Positions 7,069 through 15,136 of a stretch of DNA of 32,633 nucleotides are shown piece by piece. Source of the stretch: Fibrobacterales bacterium. GTDB lineage: Bacteria; Fibrobacterota; Fibrobacteria; Fibrobacterales; Fibrobacteraceae. The stretch spans positions 1 to 32,633 of the forward strand of contig BNUP01000011.1 of assembly GCA_025997455.1 (NCBI GenBank), written 5' to 3'. The translations under genes and the position numbers were made by a program. A model generated the notes under the pieces. The model did no database searches. It was not told the origin of the DNA and saw only the letters and a list, made by a program, of their open reading frames with translations. How positions within the stretch are numbered: position 1 is the stretch's first letter; the number at the start of each line of letters is the position of its first letter.

Positions 7069-8103
7069 TTACCAATTTGCAATGGTTATCGACCTCACAA
7101 CCTTATAGTGATCTCCTGCAAATTGGGAGCGAATTTTGTCGATGTCTTTAACGGGAAACCAGAGGGCGGAAGCGGCATCATCATTTGCTTTTATGGCGGG
7201 TAGTTCGCTGTGTTGAGTGAGGTTGAACAAAAAGCAATGGGAAATCATTCTGCCGCGGGGTTCGCGATTCGGGTCGTCAAAAATTTTGCAATCAGTGATG
7301 CTTTCGGTCAGTTCTTTTTCTGAAATTTCAATGCCTGTTTCTTCTAAGAGTTCCCTTATTGCACAGTGCCGAATGCTCTCGTTCTGTTCCAAAAAACCGC
7401 CGGGTAGCGAAAAAAGTCCTTTTCCGGGGAAGGCGGCTCGTTTTATGAGCAGTATGTGCTCGTTGCAAATTACGCAGGAATCTCCCGCGATAAATACAGG
7501 CGGGTATGGCGAGGCTGCCCACGATTTTTTATAGTCATTTACCAATTCAAATTCTTTTTTCAAATCCTTAAACCACTGCTCGGTTTCTTTATTTTTGAGA
7601 TAACCGTATATCGCTTGAGGAATTTTTGTCTTTTCGGTTAAATTTTCTCCGAACCATTTTTTGCGAATTTCGCTCGATGAAATTCCATTCTCCAAAAGAG
7701 GCATTTCTACAAAATTCCATTCGGGAAACAAATCCAAATAATAAGATGTGTCGTCTTTTTTATGACCTATAATGCCGATGTTAGGTTTTGCGGAAGTACA
7801 TCCGTTTTTGTCAATTGCACAAGCGACCAAATGATTCACCTCTTTTACCCATTCCCTGTAATTATAATTTGAATCGTGAATAGGAATAAAGTCGATTTGC
7901 GAAATCTCACTTTCGGTAAGTGAAATTTTTAACATTTCAATTCGCTCTGCGGTTGTGAAAGGGTTTCGCAAACTGCGGCAAACCTCGTGAGAACCTATAA
8001 AGAGCAGTAACCGATTTGTCTGTTCAAGTGCGCGGCGAATAATAGATAAATGCCCGCAATGCGGAGGTTCAAATCTCCCTATGTATATTAAAAAATCATT
8101 CAT
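7069..8103 (-). CDS. Bifunctional nicotinamide-nucleotide adenylyltransferase / Nudix hydrolase
   Basis: A 344-aa two-domain protein. Residues 1-180 are a NadM-type nucleotidyltransferase with the HxGH motif (His15-Cys-Gly-His18) and ISSSEIR (141-147), which makes NAD+ from NMN and ATP. Residues about 200-344 are a Nudix domain with a full Nudix box (GGFLEQ... to ...RELLEETGIEI, about 235-260), probably hydrolysing ADP-ribose-like compounds. The same fusion is known in some cyanobacteria and proteobacteria. Its start overlaps the stop of the upstream barrel gene by 8 bp, so the two are probably co-transcribed. Downstream is inverted-repeat copy B. Confidence 0.93.
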   Translation of the reverse strand: MNDFLIYIGRFEPPHCGHLSIIRRALEQTNRLLLFIGSHEVCRSLRNPFTTAERIEMLKISLTESEISQIDFIPIHDSNYNYREWVKEVNHLVACAIDKNGCTSAKPNIGIIGHKKDDTSYYLDLFPEWNFVEMPLLENGISSSEIRKKWFGENLTEKTKIPQAIYGYLKNKETEQWFKDLKKEFELVNDYKKSWAASPYPPVFIAGDSCVICNEHILLIKRAAFPGKGLFSLPGGFLEQNESIRHCAIRELLEETGIEISEKELTESITDCKIFDDPNREPRGRMISHCFLFNLTQHSELPAIKANDDAASALWFPVKDIDKIRSQFAGDHYKVVRSITIANW

Positions 8104-9505
8104 AATCCGCCCTTGTGGTTAAAGTTATTGCGACTCCGTGCAAGCCGTGAAACGCCACTGCAAAACGCATAATAAAAAACGACGGAGTTCTAACACGAAA
8201 TCCTATACCCCAAGAATTTCTTAGATTATCAAATTTGAGGGAGTTCGGAGAATCTCCGAAAATTCCGTACTCGTCAAAAATCAACGCATCTGCATATTTA
8301 TCAACAGCCCAGCGATATTCCGCAGATATTCCTGCAATTACGGGAGCGGTAAAGTAGCCGTCGCTATATGCACGAAGAGGAAAATTGCTGCCGAGTTTTC
8401 CCATTGCGGTAAATGGAGCAAGTCCGTTGTTCTCCTCAAACATCGCACGAAAGCGAAGTTGCGTAACTAAAATTTTGCGTTCTAAAATATTTTCTCTTAT
8501 ATTTATCGGATTCAAAATTTTAATAGCCTCCGCAAAAGATAATCTTTTTAATCGTTCGCGATTTTCCAAAACTTCTTTTGTTGTCATAAAATAAGAACGG
8601 TTGCCGAGTAAAGTATAATTTATCAATCGGCTTTCCACAGCGTGATAGTTGTGCCCGTCACTTCCGTTATAATCGGATACAGGCGTGTAAGTGTATTTGA
8701 AAGAAAATTTGTTTCCGCGAGTAGCGGCATAAGGTTCATCGAGCGAGTTGTAGGCTATGGTTGCACTTAACGGGAATTGTTTGAAGTGTTGATAAAAACC
8801 GAGATTTTTCATTTTTTCATTATTCAAAACTACGCTGTCACTTATATTAGGAATATCAAAGCGATAAAAATCCGCCTCTGCCGCAAATTCCATTCCCCAA
8901 TTTTCCGAGATGTCAAAACCAAACGAACCGAATAAAGTAGCGGAACTATCGGAGTATAAGTATTCTCTGTCATTTACAAAGCGAAATGAGTTATCTCCGT
9001 CTTCCTTATAGTTTGCGATAAAATTTGAATAAAATGAGGTTTCTAAAATTTTCCTTTTTTGATAACGGAGCGTTGTCTCCCAATCGGCATTTATATATAT
9101 AATGGGATTTAACACAAAATAATCGTTTTGAAAAAACAAGTCTCTGTGCCTGTATGATAAGCCGATATTTGAAGAACTTCCGGGTTTAAGGTTGAGTGTG
9201 GGGTAGAGCATTTGGTTATTTTCGCCGTTTGCATTGCTGCCGAAGGAAATAACATTTAATCCTTTTTCTATTATGTTTTCCCTTGAAATGTAAATAAGCG
9301 GAGGAATTGCAGGGTAGAGCAAAAATTCGACTGTCGGTTGAATAACATATTGGAAGGGTAGCGAGATAATGTAAGTTATGGGGTTTCGTTGCAAAATTTC
9401 AATGACGGATGTTTCAGATGTATCTTTGACAACGGCAGAGGTATCTTGCTCTTCGGCAAAAGCGAAAGCAAAAAAAAACATCACCGAAACAAAAAAAAGT
9501 TTCAT
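8096..9505 (-). CDS. Outer-membrane beta-barrel protein (Omp85/surface-antigen-like barrel)
   Basis: A 469-aa protein with a signal peptide (MKLFFVSVMFFFAFAFAEEQ). The mature part is rich in alternating aromatic strands (NIGLSYRHRDLFF, TLRYQKRKILETSF, NKFSFKYTYTPV). A segment GSNFPLRAYSDGYF resembles the barrel motif of the BamA/TamA surface-antigen family, and the protein ends in a beta strand (GVAITLTTRADYE). I see no POTRA repeats, so it would be a barrel-only member; its transport or assembly role is unknown. It is divergent from the MMPL-type gene with a 44-bp gap that must hold both promoters. Confidence 0.65.
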   Translation of the reverse strand: MKLFFVSVMFFFAFAFAEEQDTSAVVKDTSETSVIEILQRNPITYIISLPFQYVIQPTVEFLLYPAIPPLIYISRENIIEKGLNVISFGSNANGENNQMLYPTLNLKPGSSSNIGLSYRHRDLFFQNDYFVLNPIIYINADWETTLRYQKRKILETSFYSNFIANYKEDGDNSFRFVNDREYLYSDSSATLFGSFGFDISENWGMEFAAEADFYRFDIPNISDSVVLNNEKMKNLGFYQHFKQFPLSATIAYNSLDEPYAATRGNKFSFKYTYTPVSDYNGSDGHNYHAVESRLINYTLLGNRSYFMTTKEVLENRERLKRLSFAEAIKILNPINIRENILERKILVTQLRFRAMFEENNGLAPFTAMGKLGSNFPLRAYSDGYFTAPVIAGISAEYRWAVDKYADALIFDEYGIFGDSPNSLKFDNLRNSWGIGFRVRTPSFFIMRFAVAFHGLHGVAITLTTRADYE

Positions 9506-9549
9506 AAAATAATCGGTGTCCGCAAATTTTACTAAATTAGAATTTAGAA

Positions 9550-11958
9550 ATGTTCCTCATTCTCACTAAATTTTTGCTCTTTACACAGCACGCACCCAAA
9601 TTGATAATTGGGCTTGCAATTGTGTTATCGCTTTTGAGCATAAAACCTATATTAGATTTGAATTGGGAAATGTCAATTTCCTCTCTTTTGCCTCAAGAAC
9701 ACCCAGCCCTCGCCTTGCAGGATTCCGTGCGGAAAAAATTCGGCGGTTCTCAATCGTTGATAGTTGTTGTAAAATCGGGGGACACTGCGGGCAATGCCGA
9801 ATTCTCCAAAAATTTCGCAGATGAACTGCGGAGAGACCCAATAATAAATTTAGCGGAATATGAAACAGAGGCGAGTTTTTACAGGGAGCATAAGTTTCTC
9901 TACATAAAAATGCAAGATTTGGATACGCTGCACAACCGAATAAAAAGTTTGGTGGCAAAGAAAAAGGAAAAATTGAATCCGTTTATAGTCGATTTGGTGA
10001 GCGACCCAAACAACAATCAAAATACCGACAGCACAGATTTGGCGAACTTTGTTTTTGACGATGTGGAGGCGAAGTATGCTCAAAAATTAAAAGGATTTCG
10101 CGGCAGTGCAGACGGAACCATAAGGGTAATTGAAATTTATCCCGCTAAAAATAACGATGATTTACAGGCGATGCGAAAATTTTTTGAACGGGTTCAGCGA
10201 GTTGCTTCAAGTGTGGGGAGAAGTGTTGATAACTCGCCCGAAGTTCTCTATGGCGGCGGCATTTATGATTTTATCTCAAACAGTAAAACTCTGCTTTCGG
10301 AAATTCGTTATACCGCTTGGATTTCCGCAGGTATTTTATTTTTAATATTTGTGGTTGCGTGTTTCAAAATTCCCGCTATATCGCTAATCACAGCACTTTG
10401 TTTGGGAATGGCTATGCTCTGGACATTTGCCGCCACCTCGCTTTTATACGGAAGAATAAATCTCTTTACGCTCCTTCTCGGCATTATTATTCCCGCTATA
10501 GGCGGTCGCAATGTAACGCATTTTTTATCGAGATACACGGAGGAAATGCAAAAGGGAATCAGTGTTAAACTCGCTCTCGAAAGCACATTGCTCGGTATAG
10601 TTCCTCCGTTTGCGGTGAGTTCTTTTTTGAACGCATCAATGTTATTTTGCCTTTTCGCCTTGCCGTTGCAGGGGGTTAAAGAATTGGGAATTACAGGCGG
10701 TCTTGGAATTTTATTCATTTTTTTTGCGATATGCACTGTTTTGCCCGCGTTCTTGGCGGTTATGCAGAAAAAACGAAAATTCAAATTATTTGCAAAGGAA
10801 AATTACAAACTCTCGGACTTCTCGCCCAAACCCGTTAAATTCAGCAAAATATATATCTCCATAATTATTTTGGCGACCCTTACATTATCTCTTGTGGGCG
10901 GGATTTTTCCGAAAATGGAATACAGATTTTCAAAAACCGAACTCCCGAAACCTTCTGCCTCTGCATCCGAAATTTTGAAAAGCATAGACGAATTTACGGA
11001 GTCGCCTATTATTGTGCATTTTGCAAACGCCGAATATGCACGGAGTGCAGTTGAGAAATATCCGCAGATAAATTGGGTTACTCTTGAATCGCTTTTGCCA
11101 AACGAACAGCATCGCAAAATAAGCATTCTCGGCGAAATTAAGAAATTACTCACTCCAGAAATTCTTTCAAAACTGCACGGAGCGGATTCTCTCAACGCTC
11201 AAAAACTTATTGAAAATTGGAATGTGGAATTGATTGGAACAGAGGATTTGCCCGAAAGTTATCAGTTAAAATTTCAAGGTAAAGACGGTTCGGTCGGTGA
11301 ATTCGGTTTTATTTTTCCGTCTTGGAATATTGACGACGGCTTGCAGAATCGCAGGTTTGCGCACTCGGTAGGCGAAGTGAAATTTTCAGACGGAACGGGT
11401 TTAATGACTACGGGTGCACCCATAATTCGTGCCGCACTGCTCGATTTAACTCTGCCCGAACTTCACAAGTGCATTCTCTTGGGCGGATTTTCAATTTTAC
11501 TTTGGCTTTTAATTTACCAAAATCGCAGGAACAGAATTTTTCTCTTGTTAATTTCGCCGTTGTTTGGTTTTCTGTGGTTTTTCGGTTTCTTAAATATGTT
11601 CGGTATTCCGCTGACGGTTTATAGCGTTTTTGCATTTCCGTTTTTGATAGGAATTTCAATTGACGGTTCGCTTTTTCTGTGGCATCGTTATTGGGAAGAG
11701 GGCACGGGTTCACTCCGTTTTGTGTGCTTGCAGAGCGGAAGAACCGTTGCCGTTTCTTACTTAATTCCTATCGTTGCATTTTTCGGTTTATGTTTTGCAT
11801 CTCATCCCGGTTTGCGCAGTTTGGGAGTTGTGAGCGTGCTCGGATTTATCTGCATTCTGCTCGCTCACATTGTGATTTTCCCCGTTGCCGCATCTATGGT
11901 CGATGGGAGAAGGTATGGTAATCGCAGAAGGAATTTGTCGGATTTACTTACCCGATGA
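9550..11958 (+). CDS. MMPL/RND-superfamily inner-membrane transporter
   Basis: An 802-aa protein with the RND topology: one N-terminal membrane segment (about 17-34), a large periplasmic domain (about 35-250), a five- or six-helix cluster, a second periplasmic domain (about 450-630) and a second helix cluster. It is probably a proton-driven lipid or hydrophobe exporter (HpnN/MMPL-like). The second half has the expected helix motif IGISIDGSLFLWHRYWEE (Asp near 705). In the matching place of the first half the sequence is GGRNVTHFLSRYTEE (around 318), where the usual Asp is missing. It diverges from the barrel gene, which suggests a shared envelope function. Its 3' end overlaps the aquaporin stop by 15 bp in convergent orientation. 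Confidence 0.8.
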   Translation: MFLILTKFLLFTQHAPKLIIGLAIVLSLLSIKPILDLNWEMSISSLLPQEHPALALQDSVRKKFGGSQSLIVVVKSGDTAGNAEFSKNFADELRRDPIINLAEYETEASFYREHKFLYIKMQDLDTLHNRIKSLVAKKKEKLNPFIVDLVSDPNNNQNTDSTDLANFVFDDVEAKYAQKLKGFRGSADGTIRVIEIYPAKNNDDLQAMRKFFERVQRVASSVGRSVDNSPEVLYGGGIYDFISNSKTLLSEIRYTAWISAGILFLIFVVACFKIPAISLITALCLGMAMLWTFAATSLLYGRINLFTLLLGIIIPAIGGRNVTHFLSRYTEEMQKGISVKLALESTLLGIVPPFAVSSFLNASMLFCLFALPLQGVKELGITGGLGILFIFFAICTVLPAFLAVMQKKRKFKLFAKENYKLSDFSPKPVKFSKIYISIIILATLTLSLVGGIFPKMEYRFSKTELPKPSASASEILKSIDEFTESPIIVHFANAEYARSAVEKYPQINWVTLESLLPNEQHRKISILGEIKKLLTPEILSKLHGADSLNAQKLIENWNVELIGTEDLPESYQLKFQGKDGSVGEFGFIFPSWNIDDGLQNRRFAHSVGEVKFSDGTGLMTTGAPIIRAALLDLTLPELHKCILLGGFSILLWLLIYQNRRNRIFLLLISPLFGFLWFFGFLNMFGIPLTVYSVFAFPFLIGISIDGSLFLWHRYWEEGTGSLRFVCLQSGRTVAVSYLIPIVAFFGLCFASHPGLRSLGVVSVLGFICILLAHIVIFPVAASMVDGRRYGNRRRNLSDLLTR

Positions 11959-12621
11959 TTTTTCCTCAAACAAAAACCGCCACGCAAAACCTGCAATAAC
12001 TGCACCCAAAATAGGAGCGAGCCAAAATAACCAAAGTTGGCTTAACGCCAAAGGATTTGCAGAGAATACGGCTTGTGAAAAACTCCGAGCAGGATTTACC
12101 GAAGTGTTCGTAACGGGAATGCTAACCAAATGAATTGCGGTGAGAGTGAGTCCTATGGCGATTGGAGCAAAACCTGCCGCCGCATTCTTTGCCGTTGAGC
12201 CGAGAATTACTATTAAAAAAACAAAAGTAAGAACAGCCTCCGTTAAAAATGCCGCGCATAAACCGTAAGTCGAAAAAGTGTTTGCCGCAAAATCACCAAC
12301 GCCGGTAGAACCGCTTTTGCCCGTTGCTATCAAATAAATAACTCCTGCGGAAACGGTTGCTCCGAGAAGTTGCGAAACGATGTAAGGGATTGCATCTTTA
12401 CCAGAAAATTTTCCTCCTGCTACAAGTCCAAGCGTTACGGCAGGGTTAAAATGCCCGCCCGAAATCGGTCCAACGGCGTAAGCCATAACGAGAACGGAAA
12501 GCCCGAATGCAAGCGACACGCCCGCAAATCCTATATGATCACCCGCGAGCACTGCAGAGCCGCACCCGAAAAGAACGAGCACAAAAGTTCCGATAAATTC
12601 GGAGAAGAGTTTTTTCGACAT
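11944..12621 (-). CDS. aqpZ: Aquaporin, AqpZ type
   Basis: A 225-aa protein from the ATG at 12621 (MSKKLFSEFIGTFVLVLFGCG), preceded by AGAGG six bases upstream. It is a six-helix water channel with two NPA loops (GGHFNPAVT, residues 59-61; TSVNPARS, residues 176-178). The selectivity-filter residues match water-specific AqpZ: Phe39 in LAFGL, His164, Thr173 and Arg179. The longer open frame to 12750 reads through heptad repeats and is rejected. Upstream on its strand are the GAGTARA-type tract and the CTACCTTCCCCCC box. Confidence 0.95.
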   Translation of the reverse strand: MSKKLFSEFIGTFVLVLFGCGSAVLAGDHIGFAGVSLAFGLSVLVMAYAVGPISGGHFNPAVTLGLVAGGKFSGKDAIPYIVSQLLGATVSAGVIYLIATGKSGSTGVGDFAANTFSTYGLCAAFLTEAVLTFVFLIVILGSTAKNAAAGFAPIAIGLTLTAIHLVSIPVTNTSVNPARSFSQAVFSANPLALSQLWLFWLAPILGAVIAGFAWRFLFEEKSSGK

Positions 12622-12662
12622 AAAAAGACCTCTATGGTTGATTGTTGGGGGGAAGGTAGAAA

Positions 12663-12698
12663 AAGTTGATAGTGAAAAGAGTAAAGTTAAAAGTGGGG
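12663..12698. repeat. Heptad repeat tract upstream of aqpZ
   Basis: AAGTTGATAGTGAAAAGAGT and the following AAAGTTAAAAGTGGGGAG are decayed GTTGAAA/GAGTAAA units next to GGGGGGAAGGTAGAAA, which is the start-proximal box of this repeat family read on the other strand. Confidence 0.6.
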
Positions 12699-12753
12699 AG
12701 AACCCACTCGCCATTCTACTGAACATTTGAGCAGTATTTTCTATATTCAAATT

Positions 12754-13863
12754 ATGGTATCGTTATTCAAAACCCCCGATGCAGAGGAAAAATTGCGAAT
12801 TTTAGCGGCAGATTCGCAATATGATCTCGCTTGTGCCTGCGGAACAAAAAATGAAAAAAACGGTTCTCGAAAGCGAACCGCAGATGGCGAGTCGTGGATA
12901 TATCCCACTACAATGGCAGACGGTCGCCGCACCTTTTTATTCAAAACGCTAATCAGCAATGTTTGCAACAGCGATTGTGCCTATTGCCCTTTGCGGGCGG
13001 AAAAAGACCCGCGCCGAATGAGCCTCTCGCCCGAAGAGACAGCAAAAATTTTTATGGATTATCTTAGGCAAAACAGAGTTCAGGGAATTTTTATAAGTTC
13101 GGGAATCACGGGCAACGCCGATTTTGCTATGGAACGCATTTTACAAACCGCACGAATTTTGCGTTTTAAGGAAAAATTTCACGGATATATGCACCTTAAA
13201 ATTTTGCCGGGCACAAGCGATGAAGCGATATATGAGGCAGTTTCGCTTGCATCTGCGGTGTCGTTAAACATTGAGGCTCCCGGAGAAAAGCACTTTTTGA
13301 AACTTTCGAAATATAAGGATTATTTAACTCAAATTATAAACCCCTTAAAGAAAATTGCAAAAATCACGGAGCACAATAGTAGAGGACGATTTGTTTGTTC
13401 AAGCACGCAGTTTGTGGTTGGTGCGGCAGGCGAGCAAGACCGCGACATTATAAATTACAGCGAGGGTTTGTACAAACGGCTTGGTTTTGGAAGAGTGTAT
13501 TTTTCGGCTTATCAAAATACCGACAGCGGTGCAAATTTAACCCGCGAACATCGACTTTACCAAAGCGATTTTTTAATTCGCAAATACGGATTTTCTGCAA
13601 GTGAAATTCCTTTAACTGACAGCGGAAATCTCAACTTAGATTACGACCCGAAAGAGTATTGGGCGATCCTCCATCCTGATTTTTTTCCGCTTAATATAAA
13701 CCGCGCAGGTAAAAACGAACTTTTGCGCATTCCCGGCTTTGGTCCAATGCTTGTGAACAGGATTTTGAAAATTCGACAAAATTCCACAATTCGCACACTT
13801 GATTTTGTCGGTCAAAAAGCATATTTGGCAAAAAAAGCCGGAGCATTCGTGAGGTTTTCGTAA
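12754..13863 (+). CDS. Radical SAM protein of the putative DNA modification/repair family
   Basis: A 369-aa protein. The start is chosen at the ATG at 12754 because family members begin shortly before the conserved EKLRILAADSQYDLACA. It has a 4Fe-4S motif C71-x3-C75-x2-C78 (NVCNSDCAYCPLR), a SAM-binding barrel, and a C-terminal helix-hairpin-helix (INRAGKNELLRIPGFG, about residues 310-345) suggesting DNA contact. I recognise the family described as a radical SAM protein linked to uracil-DNA glycosylase-type partners. The usual partner gene (a small TIGR03915-type protein fused or adjacent to a UDG) is not next to it here. The substrate is unknown. Confidence 0.85.
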   Translation: MVSLFKTPDAEEKLRILAADSQYDLACACGTKNEKNGSRKRTADGESWIYPTTMADGRRTFLFKTLISNVCNSDCAYCPLRAEKDPRRMSLSPEETAKIFMDYLRQNRVQGIFISSGITGNADFAMERILQTARILRFKEKFHGYMHLKILPGTSDEAIYEAVSLASAVSLNIEAPGEKHFLKLSKYKDYLTQIINPLKKIAKITEHNSRGRFVCSSTQFVVGAAGEQDRDIINYSEGLYKRLGFGRVYFSAYQNTDSGANLTREHRLYQSDFLIRKYGFSASEIPLTDSGNLNLDYDPKEYWAILHPDFFPLNINRAGKNELLRIPGFGPMLVNRILKIRQNSTIRTLDFVGQKAYLAKKAGAFVRFS

Positions 13864-14106
13864 CTAGAATACACAAAAAAACTAAAAACTCAAATCTGTG
13901 GAATTGTGTTACAAAGGGAGTTTTTAGAGGTTTCCTCTATGGATTCTGCAACTATCGCACAGAATGACGATACTCTTGCAATGCTAAACGGGCGGGTTAA
14001 AAACCACGCCCCTATGGAAGGGCGGCATAAATGCCGCCCCTACAAGCGACCAATGGTCTCTCCCACACCCCACACCCCTGCACCGCAAACTTTCTACCTT
14101 CCCCCT
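13864..14106. other. Intergenic region with REPs before the YciO-like gene
   Basis: It holds a small palindrome AGAGG-TTT-CCTCT (13926-13938), a diverged REP-like hairpin (13990-14015), a canonical REP on the minus strand (14020-14043), remnants of pyrimidine heptads (CCACACCCCACACCCCTGCA) and the CTACCTTCCCC box ending at the GTG start. An open frame crosses it in phase with the downstream gene, but the translated repeats have no family support. Confidence 0.6.
13990..14043 (-). repeat. Two adjacent REP elements, one with a different stem
   Basis: 14020-14043 is a canonical REP (GTAG, stem GGGCGGCAT). 13990-14015 reads on the minus strand as ATAG, GGGCGTGGTT, TTT, AACCCGCCC: the same layout with a different but still paired stem, a one-base bulge and ATAG in place of GTAG. 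Confidence 0.7.
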
Positions 14107-14697
14107 GTGATTCACCTTGAGATTCATCCTGAAACTCCGCAAAGTCGCCACATTAAAACAATTGCCGAGTTGCTAAAACGCGATTCTCTGTTGCTTTACC
14201 CGACCGATTCAGGTTATGCAGTGTGCTGTTCCGCAAAAAGATCAAAAGCGATACACAAACTATACGCCATTAAAAAACCTATAAAAAAGGCGTTTATGGC
14301 TTTAATATTACCGGACATTTCCAAAGCAACTGAATACGCAAAGATAAGCAATTTTGCCTTTCAAATTTTGAGGAATAGAACTCCGGGAGCATACACTTTT
14401 ATTTTGCCCGCAGACCCGCAAATTGCGAGAAAGTTAGATGTTCCCCGTCCTGAAATCGGCATAAGAATTTCGCCGCATATTTTTATTCGCTCGCTCTTTG
14501 AGCAGTTCGATGAGCCGCTTTTGAGCACCGCCGCAAAATTGGAAGACAATCAATCATTAACAACTCCCGAAGAACTTTTACCCATATTCAAGAGCAAGGT
14601 AGAAGTGTTCGCCGATATGGGAATTGTGCCGATAAACCCCACTAACATTGTAAGTTTAATGGGAGATGAGGCAACGGTTATAAGAGGGGCGTTCTAA
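14107..14697 (+). CDS. Sua5/YciO/YrdC-family protein, YciO-like
   Basis: A 196-aa protein from the GTG at 14107, right after the CTACCTTCCCC box. Its motifs resemble E. coli YciO closely: YPTDSGYAV, a KxIKKAFMALIL segment, TPGAYTFIL, EIGIRISPH and EPLLSTAA. The fold binds ATP and dsRNA/tRNA. YrdC/Sua5 members make threonylcarbamoyl-AMP for the t6A tRNA modification; whether this YciO-type member does so cannot be told from the sequence. A longer frame from 13906 exists, but its first 67 residues are translated repeats. It converges on rnpB with one base between stop and RNA end. Confidence 0.88.
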   Translation: MIHLEIHPETPQSRHIKTIAELLKRDSLLLYPTDSGYAVCCSAKRSKAIHKLYAIKKPIKKAFMALILPDISKATEYAKISNFAFQILRNRTPGAYTFILPADPQIARKLDVPRPEIGIRISPHIFIRSLFEQFDEPLLSTAAKLEDNQSLTTPEELLPIFKSKVEVFADMGIVPINPTNIVSLMGDEATVIRGAF

Positions 14698-14698
14698 A

Positions 14699-15079
14699 AA
14701 GCGGGTGGCTATAAGCCGGGTTCTGTTCGCGTAATTTCTTTCGCGCGGCTGCCATTTCTCTGGAATTGCCGTTACCGACAACTTCAAGCGACCTACCTGA
14801 TACACTCGCCCAAAGGCGAAACGCGGAGCGGCGTTAAGTATCTTTTTGGTCTTGCACCCGATGGGGCTTGCCTTGCCGCCTCTGTTACCAAAGGCGCGGT
14901 GGGCTTTTACCCCGCCGTTTCACCCTTACCCCTGCAAATTCGCCGAAACGAAAAACAAAGGCGGTTTGCTTTCTGTTGCGCTTTCCATAGCATTACTGCT
15001 TCCGTTCGTTAAGCGGCATCGTGCTCTTATGGTGCCCGGACTTTCCTCTGCTTTCACAGCGGCAGCCCGCCACCCGCTT
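14699..15079 (-). ncRNA. rnpB: RNase P RNA (type A)
   Basis: The minus strand carries the universal RNase P RNA blocks. GAGGAAAGTCCGGGC (complement of 15034-15048) lies near the 5' end and ACAGAACCCGGCTTAT (complement of 14711-14726) near the 3' end. The ends AAGCGGGTGGC and GCCACCCGCTT pair to form helix P1, which sets the boundaries and a length of about 381 nt. The P1 stem is followed by TTTTT, so it may also help terminate transcription. It removes 5' leaders from pre-tRNAs. Positions of the mature ends are approximate. Confidence 0.95.
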
Positions 15080-15111
15080 AGGAAAATATAGAAATACCAA
15101 CCCCTGCATTG

Positions 15112-15136
15112 CTCTACTCTCTACTCTCTACTCTCC
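15112..15136. repeat. Heptad repeat overlapping the 3' end of the UPF0104 gene
   Basis: Three CTCTACT units (GAGTAGA on the minus strand). The last codons of the minus-strand gene and its stop lie within these units. Confidence 0.75.

Noticed and set aside
6872..7203. Short plus-strand frames downstream of lysC
   Set aside because: They overlap inverted-repeat copy B and the 3' end of the NadM/Nudix gene in antisense; no independent support.
12622..12750. N-terminal extension of the aquaporin
   Set aside because: It reads through a heptad tract, and AqpZ homology with a ribosome-binding site starts at 12621.
13906..14106. N-terminal extension of the YciO-like protein
   Set aside because: The extra 67 codons are a translated REP and heptad remnants; YciO-family similarity begins at the GTG at 14107.
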